Positions 6,493-10,836 of a stretch of DNA of 10,836 nt are shown here, one piece after another. The position numbers and the translations under genes are program-made. The notes below the pieces were generated by a model, which was not told where the DNA came from, made no database searches, and saw only the letters and a list, made by a program, of their open reading frames with translations. Origin of the DNA: Loktanella sp. UBA3435. GTDB taxonomy: Bacteria > Pseudomonadota > Alphaproteobacteria > Rhodobacterales > Rhodobacteraceae. Each line of letters opens with the position of its first letter. Position 1 is the first letter of the stretch. The DNA is taken from assembly GCA_002378665.1 (NCBI GenBank), contig DFSO01000065.1, positions 1-10,836 on the forward strand. Reading direction: 5' to 3'.

Positions 6493-7643
6493 AGGATCGG
6501 AATATCGCGGGGTGCGCGGCGGGAGATCAACTCCGCCCCATCCGCACGCACAATTACGTTTTCCTCATGCAACATCATCTTGCCCGGCGCAAAGTCATAG
6601 CCCGGCTCGATCGCCAAAATCATACCATCTTGCAGCACCGTGCGGTCCGTCGCCATCAAGGAGGGCCATTCCGTATTGTGCAAACCAACACCGTGCCCCA
6701 TGCGCCCGACACCGCCGCCTTGCGCGCCACCCGAAGCCAAAACATCCGCCATGGCCTGCCACACATCGCACGCACGCACACCGGGGCGGACGGCGGCAAT
6801 GCCTGTATCCGTTGCGCGGTAGGCCAGATCATAGGCACGTTTGGTGGCATCACTTGCGCGGCCAATGGCAAAATTGCGATCAAAGTCACAGTAATAGCCG
6901 TCAATCTCAGCACCCGTGTCGATGAAAAGCACATCACCCACATTCAAGGGGCGGTCATTGGGAAAACGGATCGCGTCATCCGTGCCATCCACACCAGCGG
7001 TCGCTACGATGTAGGGCACCGTATCCGCTCCCCGCGCTAATACATCCAAGCGGTGCGCGGCAAGGATTTCACGTTCTGACATGCCAGCACGCACACGCGC
7101 GCCGATAGTCTCATATGCGTCCGAGACGAGGCCGCAGATATGCTTGTGCTTGGCAATCTCACGCTCCGATTTAACCATGCGTAGAGAACGAACGATGTCG
7201 GTGGCATCCACCATTTGAACCGCACCCAAGGAACTGCGCAACATCTCCACATCATTGGCGGGCATCCGCATATGCGTCTCCGCCCCCATCGGCACGCCGA
7301 CCCTGTTGTTCGCCAACCCTTTCAGCGTATCTGCGAGCAAGCTGATCCCTTCGTCCTGCGGGTTGGGCGATGCCCAAATGCGCACATCGTCAATCCAACT
7401 GAGCAACAGCGCATTTTCTCCAATGCTGGGGATCACTGCGATGGGTTTGCCCTGCGCCGGGATGATCAAAAACCACGGCCGTGTGGGGCTTTGCCAAAAA
7501 TTGCTCTGGAAGCCCGAGAAATATGTAAACTCCCGCTCTGTCATGAACAGCAATGCATCCATTTTCGCATCGCGCATCATACCTTGGGCTTTTTGCACCC
7601 GTGTTTCAAATTCTGATACTGGAAAGCCACGTTCAAAACTCAT
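6489..7643 (-). CDS. M24 family peptidase/hydrolase (Xaa-Pro dipeptidase-like)
   Basis: This 384-residue pita-bread fold protein has a creatinase-type N-terminal domain (about 10-150) and an M24 catalytic domain (about 160-384). All five dinuclear-metal ligands of aminopeptidase P-type enzymes can be placed: D242 and D253 (IDTG then CDFDR), H317 (GHGVGLH), E346 (AIEPGY) and E361 (HEENVIV). Relatives include Xaa-Pro dipeptidase, creatinase, the DMSP lyase DddP and ectoine hydrolase DoeA/EutD. The sequence lacks DddP-like features, and its complete ligand set argues for a metal enzyme. Its start overlaps the stop of the EutA-like gene (TAATG), and its stop overlaps the next start. It likely cleaves a C-N bond in a small molecule or dipeptide supplied by the neighbouring importer. 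Whether it opens an ectoine-like ring is a guess from context. Confidence 0.86.
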   Translation of the reverse strand: MSFERGFPVSEFETRVQKAQGMMRDAKMDALLFMTEREFTYFSGFQSNFWQSPTRPWFLIIPAQGKPIAVIPSIGENALLLSWIDDVRIWASPNPQDEGISLLADTLKGLANNRVGVPMGAETHMRMPANDVEMLRSSLGAVQMVDATDIVRSLRMVKSEREIAKHKHICGLVSDAYETIGARVRAGMSEREILAAHRLDVLARGADTVPYIVATAGVDGTDDAIRFPNDRPLNVGDVLFIDTGAEIDGYYCDFDRNFAIGRASDATKRAYDLAYRATDTGIAAVRPGVRACDVWQAMADVLASGGAQGGGVGRMGHGVGLHNTEWPSLMATDRTVLQDGMILAIEPGYDFAPGKMMLHEENVIVRADGAELISRRAPRDIPIL

Positions 7644-8440
7644 TATGTGGGGTCCGATCCAAGTTGCGTCTCAAATAAACGGCCAAAGCCTTCAACCTCG
7701 TCCTTGATACCCGCCAAGCGTAGGAGATGCCACGCAAGGGCATGGTTGCTTGCGGTGACAGGTTTGCCCAACGCGGTTTCGGCCTGCTCAATAATCCCTG
7801 CGGCGCGCAGACTTGTACAAGAAATAAAGACACCATCGACCGCGTCAGAGTGGCCCACAGTTATTGCGGCCTCAAGGATTGCAGCAGACTCAATGCGCCC
7901 GACAACGTTATCGCTATGCTCAAAGAAAGAACCGACTGTGGTGATCTGAACGCCCGCGTCCTCAAACCTATCCTGCATAGCCTGCGTCACATCGGGTGTG
8001 TAGGGCGTAACAAGGCCAAGTCGGCGAACGCCCATCGCTTTCAATGCCGCCTTGGCTGCGGTGAGCGGATTTGATGACGGGACGCCGGGGTGTGCGGAAT
8101 CAAGGATCGCAGCAACGCGGTCTTCGCCGATGATTGTGGACCCCGAGGTGCAGCCATATCCCAAGGCTGACAGACCCAGATATTGCGGCAACAAACCTGC
8201 TGCAACAGGAAGCTCTGCTTCCATTTTCGCAAGTGTTTCAGGCGTCACAACAACATCATTCGCAAGCCTCGCATGATAGACCGATACACCAGAAAGGTGC
8301 GTCATCAAGCGCATTTCCCATTCCATGGTTTGATCGGATTCGAGCACCAACAAACCGATGCGCGCCCGCGCTCCAGCCCCTGCATCCGTCGTAAAACCAA
8401 GTCGGGAAATCTTGGCTCGCACCGCTGCTTCGTTTTCCAT
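7643..8440 (-). CDS. EutA-like Asp/Glu racemase/maleate isomerase family protein
   Basis: This 265-residue protein belongs to the two-domain Asp/Glu racemase superfamily that includes arylmalonate decarboxylase, maleate cis-trans isomerase and the ectoine-utilisation protein EutA. The two catalytic cysteines are visible: C97 in GYGCTSGST and C208 in ISCTSLRA, one from each half. The closing motif SNHALAWHLLRLAGI (231-245) is typical of the EutA/maleate isomerase branch, and SSNPLTAAKAALKAMG is the domain linker. It is first in the operon, with AGGAGG about 8 nt before the ATG, and its TAA overlaps the M24 start. EutA has no firmly assigned reaction that I can cite, though in eut clusters it travels with an M24 ectoine hydrolase as here. 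Alternatives are maleate isomerase or an amino-acid racemase. Soluble and cytoplasmic, with no signal peptide. Confidence 0.82.
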   Translation of the reverse strand: MENEAAVRAKISRLGFTTDAGAGARARIGLLVLESDQTMEWEMRLMTHLSGVSVYHARLANDVVVTPETLAKMEAELPVAAGLLPQYLGLSALGYGCTSGSTIIGEDRVAAILDSAHPGVPSSNPLTAAKAALKAMGVRRLGLVTPYTPDVTQAMQDRFEDAGVQITTVGSFFEHSDNVVGRIESAAILEAAITVGHSDAVDGVFISCTSLRAAGIIEQAETALGKPVTASNHALAWHLLRLAGIKDEVEGFGRLFETQLGSDPT

Positions 8441-8456
8441 AAAAACATCCCTCCTC

Positions 8457-8642
8457 TTAAGGAATTAACGTTGCGGGTCTGTTAATTGCTGCGCGCAAAA
8501 CGACACGTTTGTCAACGCTTCCGCCAACGCCACTGCAAAAATCCATTTTATTCAAGACATCTTCGACCGCCTTTTGCTTCGCAGAAACACTTTGTGGCGA
8601 GCCTGCGGCAAAGCCGCCATCAGTTCTTAGGCCATGATAGTT
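8457..8642 (-). pseudogene. possible 3' remnant of a gene upstream of the operon
   Basis: A minus-strand reading frame ends with TAA at 8457, only 16 nt before the EutA-like ATG and just ahead of its AGGAGG site. This is exactly the spacing expected of an upstream operon gene. The last 57 or so codons (from about LRTDGGFAAGSPQ onward) do not match any family I recognise. Further upstream the frame runs antisense through the primase remnant and stops making sense as a gene. If real, it is the tail of a gene cut off by the rearranged phage-like DNA near 8640. A chance open frame across a promoter region is the alternative. Confidence 0.25.
8463..8487. promoter_or_regulatory. inverted repeat upstream of the EutA-like operon, candidate operator
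   Basis: A perfect 7-bp dyad, AATTAAC-N11-GTTAATT, sits 23-47 bp before the first operon ATG. The T-N11-A geometry is the one favoured by LysR-type regulators, and the site would overlap a promoter or leader. It could equally form a stem in the leader RNA. An open minus-strand frame also runs through it, so coding use cannot be excluded. Confidence 0.3.
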
Positions 8643-9182
8643 GGTCGGTGTTATCAGAAAAACTTGAACACCCGTAAACAGCAAATTTGGCCCTGTGACG
8701 ATCAGTTCATTACGCACAAGAGTGTCGATTATGTGAACGTCTATCGGAAGCACGATGTAGTGCCTGCGGCAGCTGCAAGTCCCACAGCTGAAGCTGCAGT
8801 GAAGCGTATTGTCAATCATGCACATTTTCTCACAAGCGAACCTGCCGAAGCCGCGCTCCTGTTGGATTTTTTGGCGTATGTTTATCAGAACCCCGGCAAG
8901 CGGGTGCGATGGGCTATCTTGTTGTTTGGCATTCAGGGCAATGGCAAATCGTTTTGGGTCGAATTGATGGAGGGGTTACTTGGCCACAACGCGGGTGAAG
9001 TCGCGGGTACGACAGTAGCAGAACGGTTCACGGGGTGGGCGGCGAACAAACTCTTTAGTGCAATTGAAGAAATCCGTGTTCCATTGGAAAGCAAGTATGC
9101 GGTGATGGATAAGCTCAAGACGTTCATCAGCAACGGCGAGGTGAACGTCGAACCTAGGTTCAGGACTCATAACCAGAATATG
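8634..9182 (+). pseudogene. truncated phage/plasmid primase-helicase core (DUF5906/D5-like)
   Basis: The protein-like stretch (residues about 8-183 of the frame) matches the helicase core of phage and plasmid replication primases. It has LNT near the start, LDFLAYVYQNPGKRVRWAIL preceding Walker A GIQGNGKS at 99-106, an acidic IEE after a hydrophobic strand near 141-147, and KLKTFISNGEVNVEPRF at 160-176. An intact protein would have an upstream primase domain and a longer C-terminus with sensor motifs. Here a stop codon lies directly before the ATG, no start region of the family exists, and the similarity ends near NQNM. The frame stays open to 9356 but only as antisense of the DUF262 fragment. 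It is a relic of a prophage or plasmid replication gene and is presumably inactive. Family assignment is by motif recognition only. Confidence 0.75.
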
Positions 9183-9502
9183 ACTGCTGCTGCCAGGGCA
9201 ATGGCTGACAGGAATACCTTGGGGCATCGGTCATATCGGGTTGCGACGCGTTGCTGTCCGTCGATAAGGATCCGCTTTCCGGAAGAAGTCGAACCGTCCT
9301 TCAATCTTATTGAAGGGTTTCGCCAAGCGATAAGATACCCAACGGGGTACCCCTGATAGAGCGAGTCCATTAGGTTCCGAACCTTGGTGGCGTTCCAGAC
9401 GAAGGGCCTTTGAATCTCGGGAATTGCGATCTCGCCGGATTTCACCCAGGTCAAAAGGGTTTCGATCGGGTGCGGTGCGACGGAATAACGTTGTGTGGCC
9501 AA
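9167..9502 (-). pseudogene. truncated DUF262 (GmrS-like) N-terminal fragment
   Basis: The first 86 residues carry the N-terminal DUF262 signatures: IPEIQRPFVW at 27-36, LMDSLYQGYPVGYLIAW at 44-60, and IDGQQRV at 80-86. These belong to the ParB/Srx-like nucleotide-binding domain of type IV modification-dependent restriction proteins such as GmrS/GmrSD. After V86, about base 9245, the family pattern is lost at once and the frame runs into an unrelated hydrophobic tail. A full DUF262 protein is several hundred residues, so most of it is missing, including any DUF1524/HNH nuclease. The start is TTG at 9502 with AGGA 7 nt upstream; an in-frame TAG just before it rules out a longer N-terminus. The intact gene probably lay downstream of the helicase gene on the same strand. 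A defence role is inferred from family only, and this remnant cannot be functional. Confidence 0.75.
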
Positions 9503-9614
9503 AATTCTATCCTATTAGCTTCTTTAAAATTGTTAGCGCGGTGCCAATGAAGGCGCGCGAGATGCTTTTCATTTCAGTCAATCGGTCCGGAGCTGCTCTA
9601 TATAGGTGGGAAAA

Positions 9615-10475
9615 CTAAAGTTTAATCGTGAAAAGCTCTGTTGGTTCACCCGACCACGAAACACGAAGAGCGCGTTTTGCTCTTGTTGCTGCGACATGAA
9701 GAAGGGACTTTTGCTGCTGAATGATGTTTTTTCGATCCACGTCATCCACGGCAGACCGCAAAGCGGCCTTGGACGGAAACGCCCCTTTTGAAAGAAAGGG
9801 AAGAGCGACAGCGTGGAACTCAAGCCCCTTTGCACGGTGCATCGTCGTTAGTCGAACCCCGGCCCTTCCACGGTCATCTGCCTGGTTGGACTTCAGGAAC
9901 ACTGCCTCTACCCCTACATCAGACAATCGGGCTCCTATCAGTTCCAACTGGTTATTGGTCGAAGCGAGTACACCCACATCCGAAAGTTCAATCCCAGCAG
10001 CACCTAACCCCTTAAGCCATTCCGCGAGACCCGCGATCTCTTCCTCTTGGCTCGCATAAGAGACAAGCTCCGGCGATGGGCCCTTGAACACGCTGGTGTA
10101 TCCGTTGAGACTATCCAGCCCATCATCCAGATCATCCAGATCATCAACAGAGATACCTTCAAGGATGGACACTGCCCATGTTCTGATCTCGTCACTGGTG
10201 CGATAGTTGAGGCGAAGTTTCCGCGATCTTCCACGAATATTGATGCCGCACGCGGACATACTCGCACGCCGCGCGTAGATGCGTTGATGTGCATCGCCTA
10301 CGATAAAGATGGAGTTCTTGTCATCGTCTGGCCCTGCTGGGACAATCGCGCGAATAAGCCGAAAGGCTTGCTCCCCCATATCCTGCCCTTCGTCCACGAC
10401 AACAGAGCTGTAAGGTAAGTTCGGAGCTTCTGCCCCCAATGGTGCTGTCATGTGTGGACTGCTCCGTTTACGCAA
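9615..10475 (-). pseudogene. 5'-truncated UvrD/Rep-type superfamily 1 helicase
   Basis: The 286-residue frame holds the C-terminal two-thirds of an SF1A helicase. Motif II is VVVDEGQD at 25-32, motif III IFIVGDAHQRIY at 56-67, motif IV LRLNYRTSDEI at 87-97, motif V VRLTTMHRAKGLEF at 207-220, and motif VI LLHVAATRAKRAL at 258-270. The N-terminal part with the Walker A lysine (motif I, GxxxxGKT) and motif Ia is absent, so the protein cannot bind ATP normally. Family similarity starts at about residue 12 (base 10440). The ATG codons at 10475 and 10451 lie in unrelated upstream DNA and are probably accidental. The C-terminus looks natural and ends in TAG 113 nt before the DUF262 start. Helicases of this type occur in defence systems and on mobile elements. 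Which intact system it came from is not readable. Confidence 0.8.
10122..10148. repeat. 9-bp tandem repeat in the helicase remnant
   Basis: ATCATCCAG occurs twice in tandem, followed by a degenerate third copy (ATCATCAAC). On the minus strand it encodes the acidic run DDLDDLDDGLD in the linker between helicase motifs IV and V. The in-frame unit looks like a slippage expansion in a tolerant surface loop. Confidence 0.6.
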
Positions 10476-10836
10476 GGGTTGATTTGAGCTTATATTGATC
10501 GTTGAAGGTTGCGGTCATGTGTCCGGCCTTTGTGCGCGGTGCCTATAACCGCTGGCCCTGATGAAGTCTGCGTGCCGGGTCCCTAATCAGACGAATGCGA
10601 ACTCGTCTCTAATAGGCTAGAACCCCTGCCATTTTATGCCGCACAAGGACCGCGCCACTCGGCGAGTGCGGCGGTGCGGTGGACCTTGAAGTGATCCCAA
10701 CCCACAGATGACAACGTCGTCAGTCGCTCAATCGGCACAACGCTGATGCACGCAATAGATATGCTGGTTTGGAAGGCAAGCAATCTACTGGATAGCATAC
10801 CAGGCATCAGTTCTCACCCGTTTAAATTTACAGCTT
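10452..10836. other. gene-free structured region, possible mobile-element end
   Basis: No credible coding sequence is present; the longest minus-strand frame is 57 codons and unrecognised. The DNA contains the stem-loop AGACGA-N8-TCGTCT at 10589-10608. It also has a compound GC-rich inverted repeat (about 10645-10687) with arms AAGG/CCTT, ACCGC/GCGGT and ACTC/GAGT. An 8-bp direct repeat TCATGTGT occurs at 10448-10455 and 10515-10522. It begins exactly where the helicase gene is broken, so it may be the non-coding end of an insertion sequence whose transposase lies beyond the window. I could not identify the element or terminal repeats. Confidence 0.35.

Noticed and set aside
6489..7643. DMSP lyase DddP as identity of the M24 protein
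   Set aside because: DddP shares the fold, but its characteristic N-terminal region and active-site surroundings do not match this sequence. The neighbours also do not suggest DMSP cleavage.
4152..8440. Canonical ectoine-utilisation operon (eutABCDE)
   Set aside because: Only the EutA-like and M24 members have counterparts. EutB, EutC and the AstE/AspA-type deacetylase are absent and replaced by unrelated families.
9183..9356. Continuation of the primase-like protein to the end of its open frame
   Set aside because: From about 9245 the frame is antisense to a clear DUF262 coding segment on the other strand, so the extra residues are not primase.
10122..10148. Short tandem repeat as a CRISPR or phase-variation tract
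   Set aside because: The unit is 9 bp with no spacers and sits in frame within a coding remnant. Changes in copy number would not shift the reading frame.
10634..10807. 57-residue minus-strand frame in the right-hand region
   Set aside because: It has no recognised family, runs through a GC-rich inverted repeat and shows no clear ribosome site, so I treat the region as non-coding.

Overview
The window looks like part of an alphaproteobacterial chromosome or plasmid, most likely from the Rhodobacteraceae (marine roseobacter type). I infer this from the mid-range GC, protein styles typical of that group (a ProX/TmoX-like binding protein, a EutA-like racemase-family protein, an M24/M20 peptidase pair) and the decayed phage and mobile-element DNA beside metabolic genes. 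No rRNA, tRNA or CRISPR was seen, and the species cannot be named from sequence reading alone.

Layout. (1) Positions 1-815 hold no convincing gene; the stretch contains an imperfect outward-facing inverted repeat (83-104 / 284-306) and a stem-loop just after proV. (2) Positions 816-3949, minus strand, encode a complete quaternary-amine ABC importer transcribed proX-like (binding protein), then proW-like (permease), then proV-like (ATPase). A 12-bp intergenic hairpin separates the binding protein from the membrane and ATPase genes. (3) Positions 3950-4151 are the transporter control region, with a GntR/FadR-like dyad and a weak terminator hairpin for the upstream operon. (4) Positions 4152-8440, minus strand, are a tightly coupled four-gene operon in the order EutA-like Asp/Glu racemase-family protein, M24 peptidase, M20 deacylase, MetC-like PLP lyase. 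The junctions are TAATG, ATGA and a 10-nt gap. (5) Positions 8457-10836 are a graveyard of broken genes: a DUF5906-type phage/plasmid primase-helicase core (plus strand), the N-terminus of a DUF262 (GmrS-like) protein (minus), and the C-terminal two-thirds of a UvrD-type helicase (minus). They are joined at abrupt breakpoints and bordered on the right by structured, gene-free DNA that may be a mobile-element end.

How the genes may work together (inference). The importer would bring in a betaine-like or other small nitrogenous solute. The operon above it contains a C-N hydrolase (M24), a metal amidase/deacylase (M20), a PLP enzyme that eliminates a beta or gamma substituent, and an Asp/Glu racemase/maleate isomerase-family enzyme. 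This resembles the logic of ectoine utilisation (EutA, EutD, EutE), but the deacylase and PLP enzyme belong to different families and EutB, EutC and DoeB are absent here. It is therefore a candidate uncharacterised solute-catabolism pathway, and the best lead for a new system in this window. The right-hand remnants suggest a collapsed prophage/defence island next to it.
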